A DNA stretch of 64,000 nt, taken from positions 1 to 64,000 of the forward strand of contig NZ_NJGE01000008.1 of NCBI RefSeq assembly GCF_002777915.1. The letters run 5' to 3'. Position numbers and translations under genes: made by a program. Positions within the stretch are counted from its first letter, which is position 1, and every line of letters begins with the position of its first letter. Below, piece after piece: positions 1 to 10,618 of this stretch. The stretch is from Bartonella tribocorum. GTDB lineage: Bacteria > Pseudomonadota > Alphaproteobacteria > Rhizobiales > Rhizobiaceae. Below the pieces are notes generated by a model. That model saw nothing but the letters and a program-made list of their open reading frames with translations, was not told the origin of the DNA and did no database searches.

Positions 1-255
1 GAACAGCAGAAGGTACAGTTTGTTTAAGCACACGGACAGTCTTTTCAGCGACTTCTTCAATACCAGCCTTGCGCGCATCTTTTCCATCAATCACCATATT
101 GGGCTTTAAAATCATCCCCTCTAAAACAACACGAGCTTCAAACAATTCTTTAAAGACAGTCTGTAAAACAGCGTGTGTCACCTCAAAGCAACGCGCAATG
201 GAATGCTGACACGACGGCCCATCCATCAGCACTTCCGGCTCCACAATAAGTACAA
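1..255 (-). pseudogene. Decayed partial copy of the class I aldolase gene
   Basis: Positions 4-255 repeat positions 679-930 of the intact aldolase gene at a constant offset of 675 bases with only a few substitutions. The match stops abruptly near 255, and it is cut by the window edge on the other side. Weaker similarity to the next part of the aldolase gene may continue to about 380 with indels. The copy has no start or stop of its own and lies on the 3' side of the intact gene. What is seen is a duplication; that it is non-functional is inferred from the missing ends. Confidence 0.85.
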
Positions 256-415
256 TCCAATCTTGAAATTGTTAAATCCAAAAATCTGTATTCTTTATAA
301 AGGAGCATGGCTCACGCGAAAACTTATACATTTAATTGCCCTCCCTGCTAAAGTAAAACGTTCGTATCAAGGACAATCACCGTACTCCCTTATGGAAACC
401 CAAGTCTATGGCAAT

Positions 416-1447
416 TCAAGCACTCACCTGTTCCTGCTCTTTTGTCCATTGTCCTAAAGCCGCAAGATGGTTCATCCGAGCACGGTGATGAAATGCCTTT
501 TGTGCAACAGCAATATTCTCATCTTTGCCAGCCCATGCTTTTAAAGCAGCCGCTTGCAAGGCACGTCCGTAGGAAAAGGTCAATGTCCAAGGCAATGTGC
601 CCAAAGAATTCATGGCCGATAAATGCGCCGTTGCTTCCTGATCTGATTGACCTCCAGAAAGAAAAGCAATTCCTGAAACAGCAGAAGGTACGGTTTGTTT
701 AAGCACACGGACAGTCTTTTCAGCGACTTCTTCAACACCAGCCTTGCGCGCATCTTTGCCATCAATCACCATATTGGGCTTTAAAATCATCCCCTCTAAA
801 ACAACACGAGCTTCAAACAATTCTTTAAAGACAGTCTGTAAAACAGCATGTGTCACCTCAAAGCAACGTGCTATGGAATGCTGACACGACGGTCCATCCA
901 TCAGCACTTCCGGCTCCACAATCGGCACAATATTGAGTTCCTGACATAAAGCAGCGTAACGCGCGAGAGCTTGTGCATTTTGATTAATGGCGCCTCTTGT
1001 TGGCAAAGTCTCTGCATTAATGGCAATCACCGCCCGCCATTTAGCAAAACGTGCTCCCAAAGCATAATAGTCTTTTAACCGTTCACGAAGACCATCTAAT
1101 CCTTCAGTAATTGTCTCTTGGGGAAAAGCAGCCAATGGTTTAGCGCCCGTATCGACTTTAATTCCTGGTAATGCCCCTGCCTCACGAATAAGATCCGTCA
1201 ACATTTGCCCTGTTGATGCTTTTTGTCGAATGGTTTCATCAAATAAAATGACTCCCGAGATAGCGTTTTGCATAGCTTCTTTTGCGCTAAAAAGCATCTC
1301 ACGGTAAGCACGGCGTCTATCTTCATTGGATTCAACACCAATGCTTGTAAAACGCTTTCCAATGGTCGCCGTACTTTCATCTGCTGCCAAAATACCTTTA
1401 CCCGCATACACAAGAGAAAGTGCAATATCTTCAAGCCGTTCAGTCAT
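416..1447 (-). CDS. fbaB: Class I fructose-bisphosphate aldolase
   Basis: This 343-residue protein cleaves fructose 1,6-bisphosphate into dihydroxyacetone phosphate and glyceraldehyde 3-phosphate (or the reverse) in the cytoplasm. It is the eukaryote-like class I enzyme: GKGILAADEST near residue 17, FAKWRAV with Lys136, PIVEPE near 175-180, and the Schiff-base lysine Lys223 in MILKPNM. The length fits the family. ATG 1447 follows an AGAGGA ribosome-binding site by about nine bases. It lies downstream of pgk on the same strand, in the order tkt-gap-pgk-fbaB known from rhizobia. A decayed copy of its middle part lies just beyond its 3' end. Confidence 0.95.
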   Translation of the reverse strand: MTERLEDIALSLVYAGKGILAADESTATIGKRFTSIGVESNEDRRRAYREMLFSAKEAMQNAISGVILFDETIRQKASTGQMLTDLIREAGALPGIKVDTGAKPLAAFPQETITEGLDGLRERLKDYYALGARFAKWRAVIAINAETLPTRGAINQNAQALARYAALCQELNIVPIVEPEVLMDGPSCQHSIARCFEVTHAVLQTVFKELFEARVVLEGMILKPNMVIDGKDARKAGVEEVAEKTVRVLKQTVPSAVSGIAFLSGGQSDQEATAHLSAMNSLGTLPWTLTFSYGRALQAAALKAWAGKDENIAVAQKAFHHRARMNHLAALGQWTKEQEQVSA

Positions 1448-1562
1448 AAAAAAAATCCTCTTTATTTTCTCTATTTCGTTTTAAAATTTTTCAAAAGTGT
1501 GCACTATGCCTACACTTTATATAACGACACACAGCTTTAAAGCTGCTTTTCACATAAGCCCT

Positions 1563-2756
1563 TTAAGGCTGCATAAGGGCAAGAATTCCAGGCAAAACCT
1601 TCCCTTCCATCCATTCTAAAAAAGCCCCTCCAGCAGTTGAGAGATAAGTAAAATCATTGGCAACACCAGCATGATTAAGGGCAAAAACCGTATCGCCTCC
1701 TCCCGCAATTGAAACCAACTTACCCGTCAGGCTGCGTTCTGCGGCATGACGTGCAACGGCAATGGTTCCTTTATCAAAGGGCGGCATCTCAAAGACACCT
1801 AAGGGTCCATTCCACACAAGGGTAGCAGCCTTATTGATCACAGCATTGATATGAGCAATAGAGCGCGCCCCAATATCCAATATCATACCATCTTCAGGAA
1901 TATCGCCAATATCATAAAGACGATGTGGTGCATCTTTTTCAAAGCGAAACCCAACAACAGCATCCACAGGAAGCAGAACTGTACAGTGACACTCTTGCGC
2001 TTTTTTAATGATTTTTTTTACCGTTTCCATCAATGCATGTTCACACAATGATTTTCCTACATGGATACCTTGCGCAGCTAAAAAACTGTTAGCCATTCCC
2101 CCCCCAATCACCAAGGTATCAACTTTTTCCACCAAATGATTGAGAACAAAAAGTTTACTGGAAACTTTTGCTCCTCCCACAATGGCAACAACAGGATGCG
2201 TTGGATTTCCAAGTCCTTTTTCTAAGGCCTGCAACTCACCTTGCAAAGAGCGCCCCGCATAAGAGGGCAACAAATGCGTTATTCCTTCCACCGAAGCATG
2301 CGCACGATGAGAAACCGAAAAAGCGTCATTGACATAAAGATCCCCATTATGGGCCAAAGCTTCCACAAAAGAACAATCATTCTTTTCCTCACCGGCATAA
2401 AAACGAACATTTTCGAGCAATAAAATACCCCCGTTTTGCAATGCTTCTACTGCCACCTGCACCGTAGAACCAATACAGTCAGGAGCAAAAGCAACCGGCT
2501 GATTAATGATCTTTTCCAGAACTTGTACAACAGGACGGAGTGAAAATTCTGGCTCGATCTTTCCTTTGGGGCGACCGCAATGAGAAAGCAAAATAAGCTT
2601 AGCACCACGCTTTTGTAGCTCAACGAGTGTCTCTTTATGGCGGACAAGCCGCGTCTCATCACACACTTTGCCCAATGCCATAGGAACATTAAAATCCACA
2701 CGCACAAGAACACGTTTACCCAAAACATCAACATCATCAAGCGTACGAAATCCCAT
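1563..2756 (-). CDS. pgk: Phosphoglycerate kinase
   Basis: Transfers phosphate between 1,3-bisphosphoglycerate and ADP in glycolysis/gluconeogenesis. Family motifs are RVDFNVPM near the N-terminus, SHCGRPKG, GGAKVSSK, and GGGDT in the C-terminal nucleotide-binding domain. The reading frame is open to 2807, but the start is taken at ATG 2756: GAGGAAACAGTG sits directly upstream, the protein then begins MGFRTLDD, and the length is 397 residues, the usual size. It lies between gap and fbaB on the same strand; the 585-base gap to gap and a hairpin after gap suggest its own promoter. Confidence 0.95.
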   Translation of the reverse strand: MGFRTLDDVDVLGKRVLVRVDFNVPMALGKVCDETRLVRHKETLVELQKRGAKLILLSHCGRPKGKIEPEFSLRPVVQVLEKIINQPVAFAPDCIGSTVQVAVEALQNGGILLLENVRFYAGEEKNDCSFVEALAHNGDLYVNDAFSVSHRAHASVEGITHLLPSYAGRSLQGELQALEKGLGNPTHPVVAIVGGAKVSSKLFVLNHLVEKVDTLVIGGGMANSFLAAQGIHVGKSLCEHALMETVKKIIKKAQECHCTVLLPVDAVVGFRFEKDAPHRLYDIGDIPEDGMILDIGARSIAHINAVINKAATLVWNGPLGVFEMPPFDKGTIAVARHAAERSLTGKLVSIAGGGDTVFALNHAGVANDFTYLSTAGGAFLEWMEGKVLPGILALMQP

Positions 2757-3306
2757 CACTGTTTCCTCTTCACTTTCCGTTGTTTCAAATAAAAACGCAT
2801 CGAACAAACCTGCTTAATTATCTTTCCCCTAAAACCTCTTCTTTGCTTTTGCACGCCCCCACTTTTCTTTTATAGGCCACATCTTTACTTTTTCATAAAA
2901 AGAATCCACGATAAATTACCCTTCTCTCACTCTCTGCCTGAAAATTCAAAGCTTCCATCATCAAGTGTACAAAAGCCCCTCATTGCTCTTCATCTTCATA
3001 ATCCATTGTTGCAAACAAATGCATTGGCTCAATGTTATTTCTACTAAAACGCTTCTTTACTTTTATGCACAAGAGTTCACCTCCCTCGTTTTCTGAGGTT
3101 TTTTTTCAAACGTTATCTCGTTTAAATATTCCTTTTTCAAAGTTTACTCTTTCAAGCAGCTTTTAAAAGCATCTATTGCCTTGCACTTTAAAAAACACCA
3201 TCACTCTTTCAATAGCATCTTCTCTCTAGCGCATAAAAACAATAACTTCTTTCTATTTTTCTCAAAAGAATGCGTCTTAATTTGTACAAAAACGAGGTTT
3301 TTTCCT
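2757..3306. other. Gap-pgk spacer, no gene seen
   Basis: About 550 bases, AT-rich, with stops in all frames. It should contain the pgk promoter on the minus strand, but I could not single out convincing -35/-10 boxes. No repeat or RNA gene was recognised. Confidence 0.5.
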
Positions 3307-3331
3307 ATAAAAAGAGGACCATGAGGTCCTC
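3307..3331 (-). terminator. Rho-independent terminator after gap
   Basis: On the minus strand GAGGACC, a four-base loop (TCAT) and GGTCCTC form a 7-bp stem followed by five T residues. It begins eleven bases after the gap stop codon. Confidence 0.8.
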
Positions 3332-3341
3332 CATAGAGTAT

Positions 3342-4349
3342 TTATATTGTCTTAGCAAAAGCTACCGCCGTATCACTCATACGGTTAGAAAAGCCCCATT
3401 CATTATCATACCAAACCAGAACACGACAAAGCTTACCATCAATCACTTTGGTTTGATCATTATGGAAAATGGCTGAATGAGGATTATGATTAAAATCACA
3501 ACTCACAAGCTTTTCCTCTGTATAGTCCAAAATTCCTTTCAGAGAACTTCGTGCAGCAACCGCAATAGCTGTATTAATTTCTTCAATTGTTGTGGAACGC
3601 TTAGCAGTAAATGTCAAATCCACCACAGAAACATTAGGGGTTGGAACACGAATGGATACCCCATCAAGCAATCCTTTTAATTCTGGCAAGACCAATCCCA
3701 CAGCTTTTGCTGCCCCTGTTGAGGTAGGAATCATCGAAAGAGCGGCCGCACGCGCCCGATAAAGATCACGATGCATGGTATCCAACACAGGTTGATCACC
3801 GGTATAAGAATGGATTGTTGTCATAAATCCATTTTCAATGCCTACCGCATTGTGTAAAACTTGTGCAACAGGCGCCAAACAATTGGTTGTACAAGAAGCA
3901 TTTGAAACAATACGATGCTCTTTGTTTAAAGACTGATGATTAACGCCATAGACAACCGTCAGATCTGCGTCTTCACAAGGCGCAGAAACCAGAACACGCT
4001 TTGCCCCTGCATCCAAATGCGCCTTTGCTTTATCACGCGCCGTAAAAATGCCCGTACATTCTAAAGCAATATCAATATCCAAACTTTTCCAAGGCAATTG
4101 TGCAGGATCACGCTCTGCGCACACCTTTATTAAACCACCGCCCACATCAATGGCATCCCCCACCACCTTAACGTCCCTAGGAAAACGCCCATGAACTGAA
4201 TCATAGCGCAACAAATGGGCATTTGTTTCCACCGATCCCAAATCATTAATTGCGACCACTTCAATATCTTTTCGTCCACTTTCTATCAGCGCCCGTAAAA
4301 TATTGCGTCCAATACGACCAAACCCATTAATTGCAATACGAACTGTCAT
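3342..4349 (-). CDS. gap: Glyceraldehyde-3-phosphate dehydrogenase
   Basis: NAD(P)-dependent oxidation and phosphorylation of glyceraldehyde 3-phosphate to 1,3-bisphosphoglycerate. The N-terminal Rossmann motif [10 protein letters not shown] is at residues 7-16 and the catalytic cysteine is Cys153 in SNASCTTNC. The C-terminus has the family signature [12 protein letters not shown]. The frame is open to 4388, but ATG 4349 is preferred because AGGAAA lies just upstream and the product (335 residues) then starts at the family's usual point. It lies between tkt (upstream) and pgk (downstream), and a clear terminator follows it. Confidence 0.95.
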   Translation of the reverse strand: MTVRIAINGFGRIGRNILRALIESGRKDIEVVAINDLGSVETNAHLLRYDSVHGRFPRDVKVVGDAIDVGGGLIKVCAERDPAQLPWKSLDIDIALECTGIFTARDKAKAHLDAGAKRVLVSAPCEDADLTVVYGVNHQSLNKEHRIVSNASCTTNCLAPVAQVLHNAVGIENGFMTTIHSYTGDQPVLDTMHRDLYRARAAALSMIPTSTGAAKAVGLVLPELKGLLDGVSIRVPTPNVSVVDLTFTAKRSTTIEEINTAIAVAARSSLKGILDYTEEKLVSCDFNHNPHSAIFHNDQTKVIDGKLCRVLVWYDNEWGFSNRMSDTAVAFAKTI

Positions 4350-4549
4350 TTCACATGTTTCCTCATTTAATCTTTTAAAGCACAACATTTAAAACACAAC
4401 AAATGGGCATTTTCCAATCCCAAACAACGAATTCCCAAGACGTTAATATCTTGATTAATTAATCATTTATCCACAATAATACACAAACCCATCCACAACC
4501 CTGCACAGAATATAATGCCCTACCCCCCCACTCATGACAACACAAGCGA

Positions 4550-6556
4550 TCATTTTGTTTTTTCTTCTTTGATCTTTTCCAGCTTTCCTTCAGCGGTAGC
4601 AACGACATTTTCCCAAGTGATGCCAAAATGCGTATAAAGGGCATCAATTGTTCCACTTGCACCAAACCCCTCCATCCCAATAAACACGCCATCACAGCCA
4701 ATAAAACGCTCCCATCCTTGGGCAACGGCCGCTTCAATGGCAATTTTAATCGGCGCATCTCCAATGAGAGCCCGTTGATAAGAGCAAGACTGTTGAGAAA
4801 AGAGCTCAAAACAAGGCACAGAAACCACACGTGTTGGGATGCCTTTTTCTTCTAAGACTTCACGTGCTTTGACCGCAATTTGCAATTCTGAACCAGAAGC
4901 AAACAATGTCACTTGCGCCTCATCACTAGCCGTTAACAATTCATAAGCCCCAAGCATACAGAGATTTTCTTCTTCATATTCTTGACGCAGCAGTGGCAAA
5001 TTTTGTCGGCTCAAAGCCAAGGTGGAAGGCGTCCCGCGTGCTTTTAAAGCCAATTGCCAACACTCAACTGTCTCCATAGCATCAGCAGGGCGGAATACAA
5101 GATGATTAGGCATAGCACGCAAGCAAGCTAAATGCTCCACAGGTTGATGGGTCGGACCATCTTCCCCAAGCCCAATAGAATCATGGGTCATCACATAAAT
5201 CACCCGCAACCCCATAAGAGAAGACAAACGCATGGCAGGACGCATATAGTCAGAAAAGCATAAGAATGTTCCCCCATAAGGAATAAAGCCTCCATGAAGA
5301 GCAAGCCCATTCATTATAGCGCCCATAGCATGTTCACGAATGCCATAATGGAGATAACGCCCTGAAAAATCATTCGCAGAGATACTTTTCATCTGACTGC
5401 TTTTTGTATTATTAGAGCCCGTTAAATCGGCAGAACCACCAATGGTCTCATCAACAACTTCATTGATCACTTCAAGAGCCATTTCCGAAGCTTTACGCGT
5501 AGCAACCACAGGAGACTCTTCAACGAGTTTCTGTTTATAAGCATCCACAGCGCCATCAAATCCACCCACGAGATCCCCACGCATCAATCTTTCAAACTCG
5601 ACCCGTTCTGACACAGGAAGATTGCTCAATTTTTCTTCCCACTTTTGCCGCCTTTTAGCCGCATTAAGCCCTGCTAAACGCCAACGATCGAGAATATCAG
5701 CTGGAATAACGAAAGGCTCCGCTTCCCACCCCAAGGCGACACGAGTCTCAGAAATTTCTCGCACGCCTAAAGGGGCACCATGAACTTTATTGGTCCCCGC
5801 TTTATTCGGTGCTCCAAAACCTATCGTTGTTTTACAAGCGATTAAAGTTGGTTTATCAGAATTTTTCGCCTCTTCAATGGCATGTGCAATGGCTGTTTGG
5901 CTATGTCCATCGACTTTATGTACATTCCAACCAGATGCCTTAAAACGCGCACTCTGATCTGTGCTATCGGCAAGGGAAATCTCTCCATCGATAGAAATAT
6001 TATTATCATCCCACAACACGATAAGCTTGTGAAGTTTTAAATGCCCAGCCAAAGAAATTGCTTCTTGCGAAATCCCTTCCATCAGGCATCCATCCCCCAC
6101 CAGCGCGTAAGTATAATGGTTGATAAGATCACCAAAACGGGCATTTTGCAAACGTTCTGCAAGAGCCATTCCCACAGCATTAGCCAACCCTTGTCCAAGA
6201 GGTCCTGTCGTTGTTTCAATTCCTGCCGCATGCCCATATTCTGGATGCCCCGCAAGCTTTGCCCCTAATTGGCGAAAATTTTTAAGATCCTCAATACCGA
6301 TATCTTCATAACCAGAAAGGTACAGCAGAGCATACAGCAACATAGATCCATGTCCTGCTGATAAAACAAAACGATCACGGTTCGGCCAACAAGGATTTTT
6401 AGGATCATGAGCAAGGAATTGTGTATAAAGAACTGTGGCAATATCGGCAGCCCCCATTGGCAAGCCGGGATGACCAGAATTTGCTTTTTCAATCGCATCA
6501 ATAGCAAGAAAACGGATAGCATTGGCCATCTGATTCTGTTGGTGGGTATTTGTCAT
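4550..6556 (-). CDS. tkt: Transketolase
   Basis: Thiamine-diphosphate enzyme that moves two-carbon units between sugar phosphates, linking the pentose phosphate pathway to glycolysis. The 668 residues show the family layout: substrate histidine in [11 protein letters not shown], the ThDP motif GDGCLMEG...DDNNISIDG near 160-190, the catalytic glutamate in [10 protein letters not shown], and the C-terminal transketolase domain. It is first in the minus-strand tkt-gap-pgk-fbaB series. The start at 6556 gives a normal N-terminus, although the ribosome-binding site is weak. DUF4164 and zapA diverge from it. Confidence 0.95.
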   Translation of the reverse strand: MTNTHQQNQMANAIRFLAIDAIEKANSGHPGLPMGAADIATVLYTQFLAHDPKNPCWPNRDRFVLSAGHGSMLLYALLYLSGYEDIGIEDLKNFRQLGAKLAGHPEYGHAAGIETTTGPLGQGLANAVGMALAERLQNARFGDLINHYTYALVGDGCLMEGISQEAISLAGHLKLHKLIVLWDDNNISIDGEISLADSTDQSARFKASGWNVHKVDGHSQTAIAHAIEEAKNSDKPTLIACKTTIGFGAPNKAGTNKVHGAPLGVREISETRVALGWEAEPFVIPADILDRWRLAGLNAAKRRQKWEEKLSNLPVSERVEFERLMRGDLVGGFDGAVDAYKQKLVEESPVVATRKASEMALEVINEVVDETIGGSADLTGSNNTKSSQMKSISANDFSGRYLHYGIREHAMGAIMNGLALHGGFIPYGGTFLCFSDYMRPAMRLSSLMGLRVIYVMTHDSIGLGEDGPTHQPVEHLACLRAMPNHLVFRPADAMETVECWQLALKARGTPSTLALSRQNLPLLRQEYEEENLCMLGAYELLTASDEAQVTLFASGSELQIAVKAREVLEEKGIPTRVVSVPCFELFSQQSCSYQRALIGDAPIKIAIEAAVAQGWERFIGCDGVFIGMEGFGASGTIDALYTHFGITWENVVATAEGKLEKIKEEKTK

Positions 6557-6892
6557 GAATGATCGACCATTTCGTTAAATACGTTATTTTGTTGCTTTTT
6601 CCGTATTCTCTTAAAATTCCTTAAGAAATACTCTTTTTAACCATCAGCGTGAGACTTCTTGTCACCACTTCAATAACATTAATAACACATTCCCCTCACG
6701 CATCCTGTATATCCACGTCATTTATGCCAATACGCGCAAAAAATCCAGCTTTTAATTTATATCTATCCCCTGCTTTGCTTGCTAAAATATCCTACATACT
6801 TAAAAATAAAACACACACAATACCAGAATGTAAGTGATTCGTTTTTGCATAACGCATTGATAAAGGATACAATTACCCAAAGGACAAAAGCA
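6557..6892. other. Divergent promoter region of tkt and DUF4164-zapA
   Basis: A 336-base AT-rich spacer between two divergent transcription units; promoters for both must lie here. No operator palindrome stands out. Confidence 0.5.
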
Positions 6893-7168
6893 ATGAACCA
6901 AGAGACTACGGTTCTACAAGATGCTCTAGAACACCTAGAAAAAGCACTTAGAACCTTAGAGATCACCGTAATAAATCGCAACGCCGTTATTGATAAAAAT
7001 AACGAATGGGAAGAAGAAATTCAACGAATGAATGCTGACCGCAGCCATCTTGCCCAAGCGCTTGATAAAGCTGAAGCCCAAATTGAACGCTTAGAATCTG
7101 TTAACAAAGAAGTTTCCAAACGTCTTATTAAAGCAATGGAAACGATTCGTGTCGTCATTGATAGATAA
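6893..7168 (+). CDS. DUF4164 family coiled-coil protein
   Basis: A 91-residue protein, almost entirely a predicted coiled coil (heptad-like LEHLEKALRTLE, then AEAQIERLESV). It matches the DUF4164 family found directly upstream of zapA in many rhizobia; no function is established to my knowledge. The frame is open from 6779, but ATG 6893 is preferred because AAAGGAC lies upstream and the family starts there. It ends 12 bases before zapA, so the two are probably co-transcribed and it may act with the division machinery (inference from position). Confidence 0.75.
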   Translation: MNQETTVLQDALEHLEKALRTLEITVINRNAVIDKNNEWEEEIQRMNADRSHLAQALDKAEAQIERLESVNKEVSKRLIKAMETIRVVIDR

Positions 7169-7180
7169 AGGTTTGAACGT

Positions 7181-7564
7181 ATGGAAACAGTTTCCGTTAC
7201 CATTGATGGTAAAAATTATCGCATGGCTTGTAATAAAGGACAAGAGCGTCATCTTATTGCGCTTGCTGCTCAATTGGATCAATATATCACCCATTTAAAG
7301 AAAAACTTTGGTGAAATTGGCGATCATCGTTTATCGGTCATGGCCGGCATCATGATTATCGATGAAATGGAAGAAATAAAACGAGAAAATAAAAAGTTAC
7401 AAGAAGACTACGATGCTCTTTTAAGACTTCACAATGAAAAGGAGCGCACCATGGGAAAAATTATGCGTGACACCACACAACGCATTGAAAAGCTCACCAA
7501 TCAATTGCTCAAAGAAGAGCAAGATAGCACCAACATTCAAGAACAAGAACAGGAAGACTTCTAA
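7181..7564 (+). CDS. zapA: Cell division protein ZapA
   Basis: ZapA binds and bundles FtsZ filaments at the division ring. The 127-residue product begins with the family pattern (METVSVTIDGKNYRMAC, then a helix ending in HRLSVMAGIMIIDEM) and continues into a long C-terminal coiled coil, with an acidic Gln/Glu tail. It follows the DUF4164 gene by 12 bases. In many alphaproteobacteria 6S RNA and a 5-formyltetrahydrofolate cyclo-ligase gene follow zapA; the cyclo-ligase is absent here and a decayed spacer follows. Confidence 0.9.
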   Translation: METVSVTIDGKNYRMACNKGQERHLIALAAQLDQYITHLKKNFGEIGDHRLSVMAGIMIIDEMEEIKRENKKLQEDYDALLRLHNEKERTMGKIMRDTTQRIEKLTNQLLKEEQDSTNIQEQEQEDF

Positions 7565-7584
7565 ACATACATAAGCGCCATAAT

Positions 7585-7735
7585 AAGCAAGCCGATTCGA
7601 TTTGCCTTCCACGCCTCATCGGAAAAAAATCTTAAACCCACCTCTATAAACAGTCTGATTTTTTATTGAACGGATTCCAGTGGCTGATCACGCATAACAC
7701 GCATGGAATTGACTTAAAGTCCGATCAAAACGCCC
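7585..7735 (+). ncRNA. Possible 6S-like RNA downstream of zapA (weak)
   Basis: Position is the main argument, since alphaproteobacterial 6S RNA commonly follows zapA. The stretch has several short pairings, such as CCGAT (7592) with ATCGG (7618) and ATTCCA (7675) with TGGAAT (7702), consistent with a folded RNA. I could not confirm the 6S consensus by eye, so this is a candidate only. The rest of the spacer up to 8240 shows no gene. Confidence 0.25.
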
Positions 7736-8239
7736 TCTCTTGAAATATTTCACGGACACACACATTTCATACATCAAAGAGGCAACCTTATATTACCATC
7801 TTTCCAATAAGGGATCTCGCACAATAAATGACCAAAACCAACATCCACCATTCTCAAAAAAATCATAGCGATGAACAATCCAACAACGCATAAAGCCAAC
7901 GGCTTTTACATAAAAACGATGCATGAAAAGCATATTTTTAAAAACACATTCACCGGTCACTTTATTCTCATGCCATACCAGTATAATTTTTGGGGAAACA
8001 TAATTTTATTCAATTCTATTTGCAAAAGTTTCACCCACTCATAAAAGCTTAAAAGTAAAAGTGAGAAAAATTTTAAAACTCTCATTCAAACAGCAACAGA
8101 ATAAATTCTCGTGATCAATGAATATCTCGCTCGCAAGCGGGGTCAATAAAGCGATCCCCAATATGCCTCAATGAAATAAAAGGCTTTCTCCCATCAAATA
8201 CCCCCCCATAAGCACAACATCTTCAAAATGACAAACAAA

Positions 8240-8425
8240 ACACAAACTCAGCGGACCAAATTACAATATCAGTGCATTCCGTCCCCAAACCTGATGCTTA
8301 AACACCAAACGCTGCTCTCTTTCCACAATGAGCGTAAAGCAACGATTGAATCTATGGAAACATTAACGAGACATCCGCATACCGGTTATTCCTGAAGCTT
8401 GTTTAAAGGCGCATAAAAAAAATAC
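8240..8425 (-). pseudogene. Decayed partial copy of pyruvate kinase gene
   Basis: Blocks here match the intact pyk gene around 8605-8765. GTCCCCAAACC, CCAAACG, TTTCCACAATG followed by AGCG..AAAGCAA, and GTTATTCCTGAAGC each have a counterpart in the same order, with many substitutions and small indels. The copy lies on the 3' side of pyk, ends just before its stop, and keeps no reading frame. Confidence 0.7.
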
Positions 8426-8440
8426 CACGCGTAAACGGGG

Positions 8441-9877
8441 TCAAATCCCCTTTGTTCCATCTTGAGAAACAGAAGCAATACGCAAAAGATTTGTTGCACC
8501 AGGGGTTCCAAGGGGGACACCGGCTGTCACAAGGAAGCGATCGCCTGCTTGGCAAAAGCCTTCCTGAAACGCTATGGCTGCTGCACGATCAACCATATCT
8601 TCTAAATTCTTTGCATCCTCACTGACCACACAATGAAGTCCCCAAACCAATGCCAAACGCCTTGCCGTTTCCACAATGGGCGATAAAGCAATAATCGGTC
8701 TATTAGGACGTTCACGAGAGGCGCGCACCCCCGTTGTTCCTGAAGCCGTATAAGCAATGATAGCTGCTAACGCAAGTGTTTCAGCAATCTGACGCGCAGC
8801 AAGAGAAATCGCATCCGTTCCTGTTGATTCTGGTGCTGGATGTTGTGCTCCAACTTGAGCAGAATAAGTGTGATCTTGTTCAATTTGCCGCGCGATTTTG
8901 TCCATCATAAGCACCGCTTCTTCCGGATAACGACCAGAAGCCGATTCAGCCGACAACATCACCGCATCTGTTCCAGCATAAACCGCTGTAGCAACATCTG
9001 AGACTTCTGCGCGTGTTGGAACAGGAGATGTGATCATTGATTCGAGCATTTGTGTCGCCACCACAACGGGTTTTCCAGCCAAACGACAAGCTTTTATCAG
9101 CTCCATCTGAAGTGCAGGAACCCTTTCCAAAGGCATTTCCACACCAAGATCTCCTCGTGCAATCATAATACCATCAGAAACTTCAATAATCTTCTCTATA
9201 TGCTCCAAGGCTTGCGGCTTTTCGATTTTAGCCATCAAAGCCACCTTGCTTTTCGTCAACCGACGCACCGCTATAATATCTTCTGGACGCTGAATAAAAG
9301 AAAGAGCAACCCAATCAACAGGCAGCTGTAGCAGAGCCTGAAGATCAGCCTTATCTTTTTCAGTCATCGAATCAAAAGGCAAAATTGTATCAGGAAAACT
9401 CACACCTTTTCGATCAGAAATACGGGTTCCAGCAACCACGCGACACTGAACAAAATGATCATCACATACTTCAGCGCGCAGTTCCACCCTTCCATCATCA
9501 ACCAACAACCGATCCCCTGGTTTAAGTGCCGAAAAGACTTCCTCATGAGGAAAAAAAACACGCTGTGCATCACCAGCCACATCGCGATTATCTAATGTAA
9601 AGCTTTGCCCAACCTGTAAATCTTCTTGCCCCTTAGCAAAACGACCAACACGCAGTTTTGGTCCTTGAAGATCCACTAAAACACCGATGGGCCGTTGAAC
9701 GATTTTTTCAACCTCCCGTATAGATTTGACCAAATCACCCAGTGCATCACGATCCGTATGACTCATATTAAGGCGAAAAACATCTGCCCCTGCCCTAAAA
9801 AGCTTCTCAATCATTAAACGAGAAAAAGAAGAAGGACCAAGAGTCGCAATAATTTTTACTTTACGGGCCCGTTTCAC
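8441..9877 (-). CDS. pyk: Pyruvate kinase
   Basis: Converts phosphoenolpyruvate and ADP to pyruvate and ATP. The 478 residues carry KIIATLGPSS at the N-terminus, LNMSHTD, the PK signature MAKIEKPQAL, the metal-binding IMIARGDLGVE, VVVATQMLESM, and a C-terminal alpha/beta domain (YTASGTTGVRASRERP). The start is GTG at 9877, overlapping the stop of the upstream DUF1036 gene (GTGA), so translation is probably coupled. A decayed copy of part of the gene follows its 3' end. Confidence 0.95.
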   Translation of the reverse strand: MKRARKVKIIATLGPSSFSRLMIEKLFRAGADVFRLNMSHTDRDALGDLVKSIREVEKIVQRPIGVLVDLQGPKLRVGRFAKGQEDLQVGQSFTLDNRDVAGDAQRVFFPHEEVFSALKPGDRLLVDDGRVELRAEVCDDHFVQCRVVAGTRISDRKGVSFPDTILPFDSMTEKDKADLQALLQLPVDWVALSFIQRPEDIIAVRRLTKSKVALMAKIEKPQALEHIEKIIEVSDGIMIARGDLGVEMPLERVPALQMELIKACRLAGKPVVVATQMLESMITSPVPTRAEVSDVATAVYAGTDAVMLSAESASGRYPEEAVLMMDKIARQIEQDHTYSAQVGAQHPAPESTGTDAISLAARQIAETLALAAIIAYTASGTTGVRASRERPNRPIIALSPIVETARRLALVWGLHCVVSEDAKNLEDMVDRAAAIAFQEGFCQAGDRFLVTAGVPLGTPGATNLLRIASVSQDGTKGI

Positions 9878-10362
9878 GGTGGAGAACTTCCTGAAAAAGA
9901 AGGGTCAACTGAATTGTTAAACAAAGAATCATCTGTCAACTGTATCATCCAACTGGTTTGATTCCCAGTATCGATTTCCTTGAAATCAGCCTTTTGATAT
10001 CCTCGAGGAAAACAATCATGAACCCCTTGAATGGTAAATTGGCTATCTTGCACACACATGGTTACAGAACCCGCCCAGTTTCCTTTTTTTTGTGCCCCTT
10101 CCGCATAAAAATAATAAAACCGCGAGGCAAGAGGTCCTTCGATTAGGGTTTTACATTCTGTCACAGGAACCACCCACCAGCCTTCGCTCACCCACCCTGA
10201 AAACGTACGATATCCAAGAGCAACCCCCACAGACTGTTGAGTTGTATTACACACTCTAAAGTCAGCTTTTGCACAAACAACAAGGGGGAACAAGAGCAAA
10301 ATGCTCAAGAAAAAAACTTTTAATCTTTTTTGAAAGGCCCAATATTGTTTTTTCAAAACCAC
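9874..10362 (-). CDS. Exported DUF1036 protein
   Basis: A 162-residue protein with an N-terminal signal-like segment (basic start, then FFLSILLLFPLVVCAKA around residues 16-32) and a DUF1036 domain (FRVCNTTQQSVGVALGY, GWVSEGWWVV, FYYFYAEG). DUF1036 proteins are small exported proteins of unknown function, often encoded next to pyk in alphaproteobacteria. It overlaps pyk by four bases and is its upstream operon partner. Confidence 0.8.
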   Translation of the reverse strand: MVLKKQYWAFQKRLKVFFLSILLLFPLVVCAKADFRVCNTTQQSVGVALGYRTFSGWVSEGWWVVPVTECKTLIEGPLASRFYYFYAEGAQKKGNWAGSVTMCVQDSQFTIQGVHDCFPRGYQKADFKEIDTGNQTSWMIQLTDDSLFNNSVDPSFSGSSPP

Positions 10363-10618
10363 AAAACTTCCTCTATAATGTCAATTCTCAAAACAAACAA
10401 CACATCTCTTTTTTTCAAAAGCCTTTCAAGGCTAAAATTATATTTTTCTTTTTATCGCCCTTTTATCAATGCATATATCTTAAAAATTTTACAAAATATT
10501 TAAAGTCAATTTATAAAAAAACTATGGTGCTTGATTGCTTTTTTGTTTTTCAAGCTTTTCCAATATGTATTTGTCATCGAAAAAACAACTTAAAACATAT
10601 AACCTGGAGAAAAATACA

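Noticed and set aside
4459-4830. 123-codon minus-strand frame over the tkt 3' end
   Set aside because: It is an alternate frame of the transketolase gene, with no ribosome-binding site and no protein family features.
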